A stretch of DNA of 64,000 nucleotides, taken from positions 195,190-259,189 of the forward strand of contig CAVWCW010000005.1 of NCBI GenBank assembly GCA_963753615.1, in the 5' to 3' direction. This DNA is from CAVWCW01 sp963753615 (GTDB taxonomy: Bacteria > Pseudomonadota > Gammaproteobacteria > Chromatiales > Chromatiaceae). The notes beneath the pieces were generated by a model. That model was not told where the DNA came from. It did no database searches and was given only the letters and a program-made list of their open reading frames with translations. Both the position numbers and the translations under genes were made by a program. Positions 1-8,427 of the stretch are shown piece by piece. The first letter of the stretch is position 1; every line of letters begins with the position of its first letter.

Positions 1-618
1 GTCGGCAATCGGGTTGGACTCGCCCATGCCGCTCGCGGTCATGCGGTCGAGAGCAACGCCTTGGGCCGCCATGTAGTCGACCACAGACTGGGCACGCCGC
101 TCGGACAGGCCCTGATTGTAAACTTCAGGACCGGTGCTGTCGGTGTGGCCGACGATGCTCAAGGTCTCGTCGCCCTTGGAGGCGCTAACACGGGCCGCTA
201 CGTCGTCGAGGGCAGCCTCCATCTCCGGCTTCAGCGTGGCGCTGTCGAAGTCGAACTCTTCCACTTCGAGGTCGATGGTGATGCTCTCGATGATCTCGCA
301 GCCGTTGCTGTCGACCTTGGCGCCCGGGCGGGTGTTCGGGCACTTGTCGCGGGAGTTCGGCACGCCGTCCCCATCGTCATCGCCGTCCACCGGGGGCGGG
401 GCCTCCATCGGGATCACGTCGCCGCACTCGGGCCGCAACTGCTTGACGCCCGAACTATCCCAGCACTCGCCGTAGGCGTTGGTCACGGCACTCTTGTGGC
501 TATCCACCCAGGCCTTTTCCGCCGCCATCGCCTGCGGCGCCAAAACCATGCCCACGGCCAGGCTCAGCGGAACCATCACCCCGGCGGGCTTCAACAGCTT
601 ATTAGATTTGCTTGGCAT
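1..618 (-). CDS. OmpA-family outer-membrane/peptidoglycan-binding protein, partial (C-terminus off the left edge)
   Basis: Reading leftward from an ATG preceded by a GAGG ribosome site gives 206 codons with no stop before the window ends. Residues 1-32 form a Sec signal peptide ending in AMA. Residues about 79-108 are a thrombospondin type 3 (calcium-binding) stretch with DGDDDGDGVPNSRDKCP. From about 120 on there is an OmpA C-terminal domain with GHTDSTG (157-163) and LSERRAQSV (171-179), the region that in this family contacts diaminopimelate in peptidoglycan. No beta-barrel precedes the domain, so this is a periplasmic or envelope-attached OmpA-like protein and not a classical porin. It probably lacks only a short C-terminal part. 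The role, cell-wall anchoring, is inferred from the family. Confidence 0.9.
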   Translation of the reverse strand, partial: MPSKSNKLLKPAGVMVPLSLAVGMVLAPQAMAAEKAWVDSHKSAVTNAYGECWDSSGVKQLRPECGDVIPMEAPPPVDGDDDGDGVPNSRDKCPNTRPGAKVDSNGCEIIESITIDLEVEEFDFDSATLKPEMEAALDDVAARVSASKGDETLSIVGHTDSTGPEVYNQGLSERRAQSVVDYMAAQGVALDRMTASGMGESNPIAD

Positions 619-1124
619 TTTTATTACCTATTCCTCATCTCAGTTAATATTACGGATCAAGACGGTTGACAGGCAGTTGCGTCTACCGACCCGGCGCGCG
701 GCTTGCCGCTCCCCGACCCGGCGGACCCGTACCCCCCGAGCCGGCCCCTTGCGTCTTCGGTGAAGCTCATGCCCCCCGATATGCTTCACATTTTAATCAG
801 ATTCTCCAGTAACACAAGTTAGATACACTAAAATTCGCATAATTGCAACAGTTTCAAGGAGTGAGCACTATATACCACTCCCCGTTTGAGAGGCCTAAAC
901 GGACCGGATTTCGCGCCAGATCCCGACCCTGGATTCCACCCCCGGAGCCCTTGTGCCACAATAGGATGCAGTCCTCCGCAGGTGCCGGCGGGGCGTCTTC
1001 GGGCAGTCGTTTCACCATCCGCACAGAAACTGCCACCGTTCCTTCCCGAAACAGCGGCGTTGCAGGTTTCCGACACATTGGCGAGGTGCTGCCGACCCCC
1101 GCCTCCCGACCCGAGGTAGACCCA
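619..1124. other. Intergenic region between divergent ompA-like gene and DMT transporter
   Basis: About 500 bases without a convincing gene. It must carry the divergent promoters. The part from 843 is open in the frame of the transporter, but its translation is low-complexity and Pro/Ser/Arg-rich, unlike any transporter N-terminus, so I read it as non-coding. I found no convincing sigma-70 hexamer pair or repeat here. Confidence 0.5.
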
Positions 1125-2027
1125 TTGCGCACCCGTCTCCCTTTCGCCGCCGGACCGGCCCGCCCCAACCCGCTGCTGTTCGGCGCCCTGCTGATCGTGA
1201 CCGGAGAGCTGATGTTCGCTTCCATGGGGGTGAGCATCCGCTTCGCGGCCCAGAACCTGCCCAATGAGATGGTGGTATTCCTGCGCAACCTGCTTGGCAT
1301 CGCGTTGCTGCTTCCCTGGTTTTGGTTCCAGGGCCGAGCCAGCCTGGCCACCCGAGTACCCCACCTCCACCTGTTGCGGGGACTGGCGGGCCTCGGTGCC
1401 ATGTACTGCTTTTACTATGCCATTGCCCATATGCAGCTGGGCGAGGCCATGCTGCTGAAGATGACCGCGCCACTGTTCATCCCGTTCGTCGCCCTGTTCT
1501 GGCTTCGGGAGAGGCTCTCGGGGCAAGTGCTGCTGGCGCTGGCAATCGGGTTCGGCGGCGTCGCTCTGGTGATCAGTCCGGAACTGCGCGAGTTCGACCC
1601 GGTGGCGCTGATCGCCTTGCTCGGCGGCGCTCTGGCGGCCCTGGCGAAGGTGACGGTGCGGCGCCTGTCCCGCTCCGAGCCGGCGCCACGCACGGTTTTT
1701 TATTTCGCCCTTACCGGCGCTTCGGCATCCGCTCTTCCTTTGACCTGGGCCTGGCAAACGCCCAGCGCAGACGCGCTGCTGTGGATGTTCGCCGTGGCCC
1801 TGTTCGCAACCCTCGGCCAGCTGCTGATGACCCGCGGCTTCGCCTTCGCGCCAGCAGGCCAGCTTAGCGCCTTCACCTATTCCTCGGTCGTATTCGCCTC
1901 GCTCTACGGCTGGGCGCTGTGGCGGGAGGTAGTTGAATGGTCGACCATCTCCGGGGCGCTGCTGGTGGCCCTGGCCGGGGTGTTGGCCGCCCGCGCCAGG
2001 GGCGACCGCGCGGCCGCTATTGCGTAG
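1125..2027 (+). CDS. EamA/DMT-superfamily inner-membrane transporter
   Basis: A 300-residue hydrophobic protein with about ten membrane helices in two repeated halves, the usual size and layout of EamA-type (RhaT/YdcZ-like) metabolite exporters. The frame is open further upstream, but the extra residues are not transporter-like. A TTG codon eight bases after a GAGG ribosome site gives a normal short cytoplasmic N-terminus, so I chose it as the start. Motifs include the glycine-rich first helix, AEAMLLKMTAPLF-like residues after helix 3 and the WLRERLS loop typical of the family. The substrate cannot be told from sequence. The gene stands 33 bases before roxA on the same strand and may be cotranscribed with it. 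Confidence 0.85.
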   Translation: MRTRLPFAAGPARPNPLLFGALLIVTGELMFASMGVSIRFAAQNLPNEMVVFLRNLLGIALLLPWFWFQGRASLATRVPHLHLLRGLAGLGAMYCFYYAIAHMQLGEAMLLKMTAPLFIPFVALFWLRERLSGQVLLALAIGFGGVALVISPELREFDPVALIALLGGALAALAKVTVRRLSRSEPAPRTVFYFALTGASASALPLTWAWQTPSADALLWMFAVALFATLGQLLMTRGFAFAPAGQLSAFTYSSVVFASLYGWALWREVVEWSTISGALLVALAGVLAARARGDRAAAIA

Positions 2028-2060
2028 AATCAGGACGAGAAGACCATCGCCGCCCCTCGA

Positions 2061-3236
2061 ATGAACCAGATCAACTATCCCAACGGACTCGACCACCAAG
2101 GTTTTCTGCGCGAATACTGGCAACGCCGGCCGCTGCTGCTGCCAAACGCCCTGCCCGGCTACCGCTGCCCCCTGCCGCCGGACGAGCTGGCGGGCCTGGC
2201 CTGCGAACCCGAGGTAGAATCCCGGCTGGTGCTGGAGCGGGGCGGCAGCGGGCCCTGGGAGCTGCGTCAGGGCCCGTTCACCGCGGCGCAATTCGCCGCC
2301 CTGCCCCCCAGCCACTGGACCCTGCTGGTCCAAGACGTCGACAAGTGGCTGCCGGAACTGGCCCCGATGCTGGAGTACTTTCGCTTCCTGCCGGACTGGC
2401 GGGTCGACGACCTGATGGTCAGCTACGCCGCCGACCGCGGCTCCGTGGGCCCTCATTTCGACGAATACGACGTCTTTCTGTACCAGGCCCGGGGCCGTCG
2501 CCGTTGGCAGATCCACACGCGCCCGGTCGACGAGGCCGACTGCATACCCGGGCTGGATCTGCGCATCCTCCCCGAATTCGTCCCCGAGCAGGAATGGGTG
2601 CTCGATCCCGGCGACATGCTCTACCTGCCACCGCGGGTCGCTCACTGGGGTGTGGCCTCGGGGGACGACTGCATGACCTGTTCCATCGGCTTCCGCGCCC
2701 CCTCGTGGCGCGAGCTGGTGGCGGCCTGGGGGGATTTCCTGCTGTCCGAGCAGGTTCCGGATCGACGCTACCGGGACCCGCCGCTGCAACCCCAGTCGGC
2801 CAGCGCCGAGATCGCGCCGGCGACCATTGCGGACCTGCGCCAACACCTGAGCGCGCTGCTGGAGCCGGGTCCGGACGCCCTGGAGCGCTGGTTCGGCGGC
2901 TTCGTCACCGAGCCCAAGGACGAACTGCAGGTACCGCCGCCCGATACCCAGCTCGACTGCGAGGCGCTGATCGATCGCTTTCGCCAGTGCGGCGTTCTGC
3001 AACACCACCCCTTCGCCCGCTTCGCCTTTCTGCAAGGGGCGGGCGGCGACGCCTACCTGTTCGCAAACGGCGAGGCGTTCCGCCTGCCCGGCGCCCATCA
3101 TGCCTTCCTGCACGCCCTGACCGGAGAGCGGCAGCTACACTTTGGATATCTGGCGGAGCACCTGCAGCGGCGCGAGCGGTCGGAATTGCTGTGCCGGCTC
3201 TACAACCAGGGATACCTGGAGTTCGATGACGACTGA
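2061..3236 (+). CDS. roxA: Ribosomal protein L16 arginine 3-hydroxylase (cupin, JmjC-like 2-oxoglutarate oxygenase)
   Basis: A 391-residue protein matching the YcfD/RoxA family, Fe(II)/2-oxoglutarate oxygenases that hydroxylate an arginine of ribosomal protein L16. The iron-binding facial triad is visible as H132-x-D134 (in GPHFDEYD) and H195 (in PPRVAHWG), positions close to those of E. coli YcfD. The N-terminal PLLLPNALPGY stretch and the C-terminal winged-helix-like dimer region are also present, and the length is normal. Its stop overlaps the start of the next gene, indicating translational coupling in an operon with the GNAT and PLD-like genes. Confidence 0.92.
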   Translation: MNQINYPNGLDHQGFLREYWQRRPLLLPNALPGYRCPLPPDELAGLACEPEVESRLVLERGGSGPWELRQGPFTAAQFAALPPSHWTLLVQDVDKWLPELAPMLEYFRFLPDWRVDDLMVSYAADRGSVGPHFDEYDVFLYQARGRRRWQIHTRPVDEADCIPGLDLRILPEFVPEQEWVLDPGDMLYLPPRVAHWGVASGDDCMTCSIGFRAPSWRELVAAWGDFLLSEQVPDRRYRDPPLQPQSASAEIAPATIADLRQHLSALLEPGPDALERWFGGFVTEPKDELQVPPPDTQLDCEALIDRFRQCGVLQHHPFARFAFLQGAGGDAYLFANGEAFRLPGAHHAFLHALTGERQLHFGYLAEHLQRRERSELLCRLYNQGYLEFDDD

Positions 3237-3675
3237 ACGCAAACTCGGCTACCGGGTGCGCAGGGCCGCCTGGCCGGCGGACCAGGCGGCCCTGCGCGGT
3301 CTGCGCGAACGGGTCTTCGTGCGGGAACAAGGGGTACCGCTGGAGCTGGAGTGGGACGGCCTGGACGCCGAGGCCATCCACCTGCTGGCCGAAGACGCGG
3401 CCGGCCGGCCGGTGGGTACCGCCCGAGTACTCGCCAGCGGCCAGATCGGGCGCATGGCGGTACTCGCGGAGTTCCGCGGACTCGGCATAGGCGGCAGCCT
3501 GCTGGCGGCGGCCCTGGAAGCGTCCCGGCACTCGGGCCTGCCTCGGCCCTGGCTGAACGCCCAAACAAGCGCCCAGGGATTCTACGAGAGAGCGGGCTTC
3601 CGGCCTCAGGGCGAGACCTTCACGGAAGCAGGCATCCCGCACCGCAAGATGCACTGGCATGGGAGTCCCGAATGA
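3226..3675 (+). CDS. GNAT-family N-acetyltransferase
   Basis: A 149-residue single-domain acetyltransferase. The central IGRMAVLAEFRGLGIGGSLL segment is the acetyl-CoA motif A (R/Q-x-x-G-x-G/A). It is followed by NAQTSAQGFYERAGF, the usual motif B ending with the Tyr that acts as general acid. It resembles the YitI/ElaA-like subgroup of small GNATs, whose substrates are mostly unknown. The start ATG lies inside the last codons of roxA, and the stop overlaps the ATG of the next gene (ATGA), so the three genes form one tight operon. Confidence 0.85.
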   Translation: MTTERKLGYRVRRAAWPADQAALRGLRERVFVREQGVPLELEWDGLDAEAIHLLAEDAAGRPVGTARVLASGQIGRMAVLAEFRGLGIGGSLLAAALEASRHSGLPRPWLNAQTSAQGFYERAGFRPQGETFTEAGIPHRKMHWHGSPE

Positions 3676-4196
3676 ACGATACGGAACTGGATCTGAGCAC
3701 CCATACGCTGGGGGAGAGCCCCGGAAGGCTGGAGCTGCGGGATCTGGCCGCGGTGCGCGACGCCAGCGCCCACATGGCCGGCCAGGCGGAGCGCAGCCTG
3801 CTGCTGTTCTCCCGCGCCCTGGACCCGCGCATCTACGATCAACAGCCGTTTCTCGACGCCCTCCACCGGCTGGTCATGCATAGCCACCGCAGCCAAGTCC
3901 GCATCCTTTTGGTCGACAATCACCGACTGGTTAAATACAACCATCGACTGCTGGAGTTGGCGCGGCGCCTGACCAGCCGCGTCGAACTGCGGCGGCCAAT
4001 CGCCCAGTACGCCGAACACGGCGACGAATACCTGCTCGTGGACCATCGCGGTTACCTCTACCGGGATCATGCCGACGAGTACGAAGGCAGCACCGACTTC
4101 TATGCCCCATTGGAGACCAGGCGGCTGGGGGAGCGGTTCCGGGAGGCCTGGCAGCACAGCCAGCCGGACCCCGAGCTTCGGCGTTTGTATCTGTAG
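3672..4196 (+). CDS. Conserved protein, PLD-like fold suspected (DUF7931-like)
   Basis: A 174-residue soluble protein coupled by an ATGA overlap to the GNAT gene. Its order of elements (SLLLFSRALDPRIYD, RILLVDNHRLVKYNHRLL, DEYLLVDHRGYLYRD) is that of one half of a phospholipase D-like domain that senses or binds rather than cleaves, because no HxK motif is present. From memory such a domain (DUF7931) is found next to or fused with GNAT acetyltransferases in proteobacteria, which fits this context; I could not check this. Function unknown. The operon position suggests it acts with the acetyltransferase. Confidence 0.65.
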   Translation: MNDTELDLSTHTLGESPGRLELRDLAAVRDASAHMAGQAERSLLLFSRALDPRIYDQQPFLDALHRLVMHSHRSQVRILLVDNHRLVKYNHRLLELARRLTSRVELRRPIAQYAEHGDEYLLVDHRGYLYRDHADEYEGSTDFYAPLETRRLGERFREAWQHSQPDPELRRLYL

Positions 4197-4212
4197 GCGA
4201 AAACACTGGACG

Positions 4213-4638
4213 ATGAGAGGTTATCTGTATTTGCAGACCCATCCCGAGCACCCGGGTCTGGTGCGTTTTCTGGTCGCCGAACGCAGCCCGGACCCGGACC
4301 GGACCGACACCGGGGCATCGATCCGCTACATTGCCCGCTTCAATGACATCGACGCCGCCCGCATGCATGTGCAGAACGCCCTGCACCGGCGCCTGGTCGA
4401 CCTCGACGCCCGCATGTACCGCACCGGCCTGGCCGAAGCGATCGCGGTGGTGGAGGCGGACAACCTCAGCCACGAGCAGGTCTGGATCGACCCGGACCTG
4501 AAACAAGAGACGCTGCGGCGGGTGGGACAGCTGACCGAGCAAGGTCGCGCCCGCATCCGCCGCTGGGACCGGGTTTGGCAAGCGGTGGGCTATTTCTTTA
4601 TCGGCTTCCTGATCATGCGCGCTTTGGGCCTGTTCTGA
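4213..4638 (+). CDS. Conserved hypothetical protein with a C-terminal membrane anchor
   Basis: A 141-residue protein starting 16 bases after the previous stop, probably the last gene of the roxA operon. It begins MRGYLYLQTHPEHPG, has a mixed alpha/beta soluble part with charged helices, and ends with one membrane helix (WQAVGYFFIGFLIMRALGLF). I do not recognise the family. The C-tail anchor would place its soluble domain in the cytoplasm at the inner membrane. It converges with nudF only two bases away. Confidence 0.7.
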   Translation: MRGYLYLQTHPEHPGLVRFLVAERSPDPDRTDTGASIRYIARFNDIDAARMHVQNALHRRLVDLDARMYRTGLAEAIAVVEADNLSHEQVWIDPDLKQETLRRVGQLTEQGRARIRRWDRVWQAVGYFFIGFLIMRALGLF

Positions 4639-4640
4639 AC

Positions 4641-5246
4641 TTATTCCGAAAGCCAGCTCCGGCGCAGACTCTCCCGGTGCATGGCCAGCCACTGTACCGC
4701 GATAATCGCGGTGGTGGAGTTGACCCGCCCTCCGTAGAGTTCGGCAATCGCCTGATCGGCGGCCAGCACCTCGACCCGGATGTCCTCGCCCTCGGCCTCG
4801 ATGCCGAAGATGCCACCGGCGCTGCCCGCGTCGACCCGGCCGCAGTAAAGCTGCACCCGCTCGGTGGCGGTGCCGGGACTGACGTAAAAATCGCAGATCG
4901 GCACCAGCGCCAGCAACGCACAGCCGGCCTCCTCCAACGACTCGCGGCGGGCCACCTCCGCCGTATCCTCCCCCGGCTCCACCAACCCGCCGACGATTTC
5001 GAGCAGCCAGGCATCGCGGCCCTGCTCCAGGGCACCGATGCGGAACTGTTCAATCATCACCACCTGATCCCGCGCGGGATCGTACAGCAGCACCGCGGCG
5101 GCCCGCAGGCGCTCCACGCGCTCGCGCTCGATCTCGCCGCTCCAGCCTCCGGCGTACAAACTGTGGCGCAAGCGCAAGCGCTTGAGTTCGAAGAAGCCGT
5201 CGTAGCCGGTCTCCTCGTCGAGTATCTCGATTCGGTAATCCATCAA
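4641..5246 (-). CDS. nudF: ADP-ribose pyrophosphatase (Nudix hydrolase)
   Basis: A 201-residue protein with the full Nudix box at residues 87-109 (G-x5-E-x7-R-E-x2-E-E-x-G, seen as GGLVEPGED then ARRESLEEAGC). The N-terminal region (FFELKRLRLRHSLYAGG) and the C-terminal ALAMHR-like tail match NudF/TrgB ADP-ribose pyrophosphatases, which hydrolyse ADP-ribose to AMP and ribose 5-phosphate. Length is normal for the family. It stands alone on its strand. Confidence 0.9.
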   Translation of the reverse strand: MMDYRIEILDEETGYDGFFELKRLRLRHSLYAGGWSGEIERERVERLRAAAVLLYDPARDQVVMIEQFRIGALEQGRDAWLLEIVGGLVEPGEDTAEVARRESLEEAGCALLALVPICDFYVSPGTATERVQLYCGRVDAGSAGGIFGIEAEGEDIRVEVLAADQAIAELYGGRVNSTTAIIAVQWLAMHRESLRRSWLSE

Positions 5247-5321
5247 GTCTCCCGTTGCCTGCGCCCTCGGCGCTTTCTGCTAGAGTAACGTCTGGTCCCA
5301 GGACACCTCGGGTCTCCCGTC

Positions 5322-5975
5322 ATGCCCCGATTTCCATCCCGCTCGCCTTCTCCCCACCCCAGTCTGCTGCTCGGACTGCTCCTGCTGACCGGCTGCGCCA
5401 GTCCACCAAAAGCCCCGGAGCCGCCGACACTCGCCCAGGCCCCGGCCCAGCAGCGCATCGACGCCTGGCAGGCACTGGTGCGCGAGCAACGCAATGCCGG
5501 CACCGAGCAGAAGCTGGATCGGGTCAACCGCTTCTTCAACCAGTTGGCGTTCGTCGACGACGCCAGCCATTGGGGCCGAGAAGACTACTGGGCCACGCCC
5601 CTGGAGACCCTGAGCAGCAACGGCGGCGACTGCGAGGACTTCACCATCGCCAAGTATTTTACCCTCAAGAAGCTGGCCCTGCCCGAGCCGCAGCTGCACC
5701 TGATCTACGTCAAGTCCCTGACCCTGAAGCAACCCCACATGGTGCTCGGCTACTTTGCCCACCCGCAGGCCGATCCCCTGGTGCTGGACAACCTGATCGA
5801 CGCCATCGTCCCCGCCGCCCAGCGCCCGGACCTGGTGCCGGTCTACAGCTTCAACCGCGAAGGGATCTGGCTGGCCAAGCAACGGGGCCAGGGGGAACTG
5901 GTCGGCGATGCCGCGCAGCTCGAACTTTGGCAGGAACTGCTGGGCCGCATGCAGGCCCCCGCGCCCGGTCCCTGA
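5322..5975 (+). CDS. lapG: LapG-like periplasmic transglutaminase-type cysteine protease, lipoprotein form
   Basis: A 217-residue exported protein with a lipoprotein signal (LLLLTGC25). The BTLCP/LapG catalytic triad is visible: C104 in NGGDCEDF, H139 in KQPHMVLGY and D156 in LVLDNLID. In Pseudomonas, LapG cleaves the N-terminus of the adhesin LapA to release biofilms and is held by the c-di-GMP receptor LapD. Neither lapD nor a lapA-like adhesin lies in this window, so partners must be elsewhere. The predicted lipid anchor is a variation on the soluble Pseudomonas protein. Confidence 0.85.
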   Translation: MPRFPSRSPSPHPSLLLGLLLLTGCASPPKAPEPPTLAQAPAQQRIDAWQALVREQRNAGTEQKLDRVNRFFNQLAFVDDASHWGREDYWATPLETLSSNGGDCEDFTIAKYFTLKKLALPEPQLHLIYVKSLTLKQPHMVLGYFAHPQADPLVLDNLIDAIVPAAQRPDLVPVYSFNREGIWLAKQRGQGELVGDAAQLELWQELLGRMQAPAPGP

Positions 5976-6082
5976 GCCGATCGGCGAGCTCGAACTGCCG
6001 AGGGATTTTCAGCTGCGCCCCGGCCGGGAAAATGCCGCACGTCAATTCATCGTGCATTAGAATGCGCTAAAATGGCCGTGTA

Positions 6083-6143
6083 GACTGAGATACCAGTCGC
6101 CAACGAGGGTGGGCGCGGTTTAGACCACCTGTTGCGCCCGCCC
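6083..6143 (+). promoter_or_regulatory. Structured 5' leader upstream of the antiporter gene, riboswitch candidate (Li+/Na+ nhaA-I-like)
   Basis: Two helices lie just before the antiporter gene. The first is GACTG/CAGTC (6083-6098). The second is a 10-base stem GGGTGGGCGC (6107-6116) with GCGCCCGCCC (6134-6143), enclosing a small GGT-TTAG-ACC hairpin and an ACCTGTT strand. The long stem ends 15 bases before the ATG, beside the GAGG ribosome site, where it could control translation. The arrangement and position recall the ion-sensing leaders in front of sodium/proton antiporters (nhaA-I class), by memory only. A weak upstream -10 (TAAAAT at about 6068) could start the transcript. Confidence 0.5.
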
Positions 6144-6157
6144 GAAGCGAGGCAAAG

Positions 6158-7576
6158 ATGTCCACGGGCGCGGTCGGCAATCCGAGCATTTACCACAGCG
6201 ATCCCATCGCTCCGGTGATCTTCGGCGTCACCCTGATCCTGGTGGCGGCCCTGATCGGGCGCTACAGCGCGCGGCGCTTCGGCCAGCCGTCGGTGCTCGG
6301 CGAACTGCTGATGGGCGTGGTCCTGGGCAATCTGCTGTTCTTCTTCGACTACGAACTGATGGTCATCCTGCGCGAGGGCACCGGCTGCTTGCGCATGGGG
6401 TCCCTGGCCCTGTCAGGAGTGCCCTGGGAAGAGGCCGCGGTGCAGGCCCTGGGGCCCGGCGGGCTGGAACTGCTGGCGGTGCTGCGCGGCCGCCACGGCG
6501 GAGACTACCTGCAGGTGGCCCAGGCGGTCGACATCTTCTCCCGCTACGGGGTGATCTTCCTGCTGTTCCACGTCGGTCTGGACACCTGCATCGCCGAACT
6601 GCGCAACGTAGGCAGGGACTCCCTGCAGGTAGCGGTAATCGGGGTGCTGGCGCCGTTCGCCCTCGGCTTCGCCATGGGCTGGTGGCTGATGCCCTCGGCG
6701 GATCACGCCACCCACATGTTCCTGGGCGCCACCCTCGGCGCCACCAGTATCGGCATCACCGCCCGGGTGCTCAACGACATGCACCAGCACCGCTCCCGGG
6801 AGGCCCATATCGTGATCGGCGCGGCAGTGATGGACGACGTGCTCGGGCTGGTGATGCTCGCCATCGTCTCCGGCATCGTGGTCACCGGCAGCGTGGCCCT
6901 TCCCGATATCCTGCGCACCGTCGCCCTGGCCAGCCTGTTCATCGTCAGCGTGCTGCTGCTCGGCCCCTATATCGTTGAGCTGCTGATTCTGCTGCTGCGC
7001 CAGCTCAACGTCCTGGAGGCCAAGCTGTTCATCTCCTTCATCTTCGTAATGACCCTGGCCTGGCTGGCCAATCTGGTGGGTCTGGCCACCATCGTCGGCG
7101 CCTTCGCCGCCGGCCTGTTGCTGCTCGACAGCCACTTCCGGGCCTGGGGCGATCACCGCAAGCACAAGTACTCGATCAAGGAGCTGTTTGCCCCCCTGGA
7201 GGCGATCCTGGTACCCATCTTCTTCGTGCTGATGGGGATTCAGGTCAAGTTGGAGACCTTCATGAACTGGCAGGTTCTGATGGTGGCCGCCGGCCTGCTG
7301 TTGGCCGCGGTGCTCGGCAAGCTGGTCGCCGGCATCGGCGCCCGCCGCGGGCTGCACCGCCTGGCCATCGGCGTCGGCATGCTGCCCCGGGGCGAGGTAG
7401 GGCTGGTGTTCGCCTCGATCGGCAAGAGCCTGGGGGTGATCGACAGCGCCATGTTCTCCGCCGTGGTGCTGATGGTGATCGTCACCACCCTGATCACCCC
7501 GCCCCTGTTGAAGCGCCTGCTCGGCGAGGGCGAACCGGTCGGCGAAGCGCCGGGGGTATCCACGGGATGCGTCTAG
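6158..7576 (+). CDS. Monovalent cation:proton antiporter, CPA2 family
   Basis: A 472-residue inner-membrane protein with about 12-13 helices, matching the Na+/H+ exchanger domain of CPA2 (KefB/GerN/NapA-like). Recognisable elements are FGQPSVLGELLMGVVLG in helix 2, the LLFHVGLDT stretch, GATSIGITARVL and a late MLPRGEVGLVFASIG helix. There is no C-terminal TrkA-N (RCK) domain, so it is a short antiporter rather than a Kef channel. A hydrophilic insertion with ALGPGGLELLAVLRG lies after helix 3. Start chosen for the GAGG ribosome site nine bases upstream. Expected to exchange Na+, K+ or Li+ for protons. Confidence 0.88.
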   Translation: MSTGAVGNPSIYHSDPIAPVIFGVTLILVAALIGRYSARRFGQPSVLGELLMGVVLGNLLFFFDYELMVILREGTGCLRMGSLALSGVPWEEAAVQALGPGGLELLAVLRGRHGGDYLQVAQAVDIFSRYGVIFLLFHVGLDTCIAELRNVGRDSLQVAVIGVLAPFALGFAMGWWLMPSADHATHMFLGATLGATSIGITARVLNDMHQHRSREAHIVIGAAVMDDVLGLVMLAIVSGIVVTGSVALPDILRTVALASLFIVSVLLLGPYIVELLILLLRQLNVLEAKLFISFIFVMTLAWLANLVGLATIVGAFAAGLLLLDSHFRAWGDHRKHKYSIKELFAPLEAILVPIFFVLMGIQVKLETFMNWQVLMVAAGLLLAAVLGKLVAGIGARRGLHRLAIGVGMLPRGEVGLVFASIGKSLGVIDSAMFSAVVLMVIVTTLITPPLLKRLLGEGEPVGEAPGVSTGCV

Positions 7577-7584
7577 CCAGGATG

Positions 7585-7618
7585 TTTCACCAGGCCGCCG
7601 GGCGCCTGCGCGATAGCT
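7585..7618 (+). repeat. Partial copy of dispersed repeat R1
   Basis: The sequence beginning TTTCACCAGGCCGCC and continuing GGGCGCCTGCGCGATAGC matches the first 33 bases of the R1 element found complete at three other sites in this window, with a few changes. It lies between two convergent genes. Confidence 0.6.
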
Positions 7619-7629
7619 CCCGCCGCCGG

Positions 7630-8298
7630 TTACAGGGGGGCGACCAATTCCGCCCCCTCGTCGCCGGGGCGGTTGACCCGGGTGGATACCGGGTAGCTGT
7701 GCATGGGCGCCCCGGCATAGGGTTGTAGCAGGGGCAGCAACGCCGCGGGACGTTGGTTGGCGGGGTCCAGCCACTCCGGCCAGTGCTCCGGGTCCAGGAT
7801 CACCGGCATGCGCTCGTGTAGCGGCGCGATGGCCGCATTGGCCTGGGTGACGAGAATGCTGCAGCTCTCCAACTCGTTGCCCGCCGGGTCCTGCCAGTGT
7901 TCCCAGAGCCCGGCCATGGCGAACGGCAGGCCGTCGGCGCGCTGGATAAACCAGGGCTGCTTACGCCCGCCTTCCGCCTTCCATTCGTAAAAGCCCTCCG
8001 CCGGAATCAGGCAGCGGCGGTACTTGAACGGGCCCCGATAGGCCGGTTTCTGATGCACCGTCTCGGCGCGGGCATTGATCATGCTGAAGCGGGAATCCGG
8101 GCCTTTGGACCAGCTCGGCACCAGTCCCCAGCGCAGCGGCACCAGTTCATTGCGGCCGCCGGCTCCGGCACGTGCCGCCAGCACCGCCTGGGTCGGCGCC
8201 AGGTTATAGCGCGGCGGGGCCGCGGGCGGCGGCTCCAGGATGCCGAACAGGTCCGCATACACCCGGCTGGGGGAAAACTGCACGAAACGGCCGCACAT
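7630..8298 (-). CDS. yedK: SOS-response-associated peptidase family protein (SRAP, HMCES-like)
   Basis: A 222-residue protein starting MCGRF, so that C2 becomes the N-terminal catalytic cysteine after methionine removal. Other active-site residues are N32 in RYNLAPTQ, E101 in PAEGFYEW and H161 in LHERMPVIL. SRAP proteins (YedK, human HMCES) form covalent thiazolidine links with abasic sites in single-stranded DNA and shield them. Length and all landmarks are normal. It stands alone, converging with the antiporter gene. Confidence 0.93.
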   Translation of the reverse strand: MCGRFVQFSPSRVYADLFGILEPPPAAPPRYNLAPTQAVLAARAGAGGRNELVPLRWGLVPSWSKGPDSRFSMINARAETVHQKPAYRGPFKYRRCLIPAEGFYEWKAEGGRKQPWFIQRADGLPFAMAGLWEHWQDPAGNELESCSILVTQANAAIAPLHERMPVILDPEHWPEWLDPANQRPAALLPLLQPYAGAPMHSYPVSTRVNRPGDEGAELVAPL

Positions 8299-8427
8299 GG
8301 CGATGGCTCCTTTGGCGTGGCTCGAACGGGTTCGCCGGGGCTGGCCCGGAAATCTGTTCCGGAACGCGATCCCCGGTGAGCATCCAAGTTAGAATCCGGT
8401 CTCTACCCATTCTGCCTCGGTTTGCCC

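Noticed and set aside
828..3113. Long open frame on the minus strand (761 codons)
   Set aside because: It is Gln/Gly/Arg-rich with no domain and runs opposite the DMT transporter and roxA; it is a shadow of GC-rich genes.
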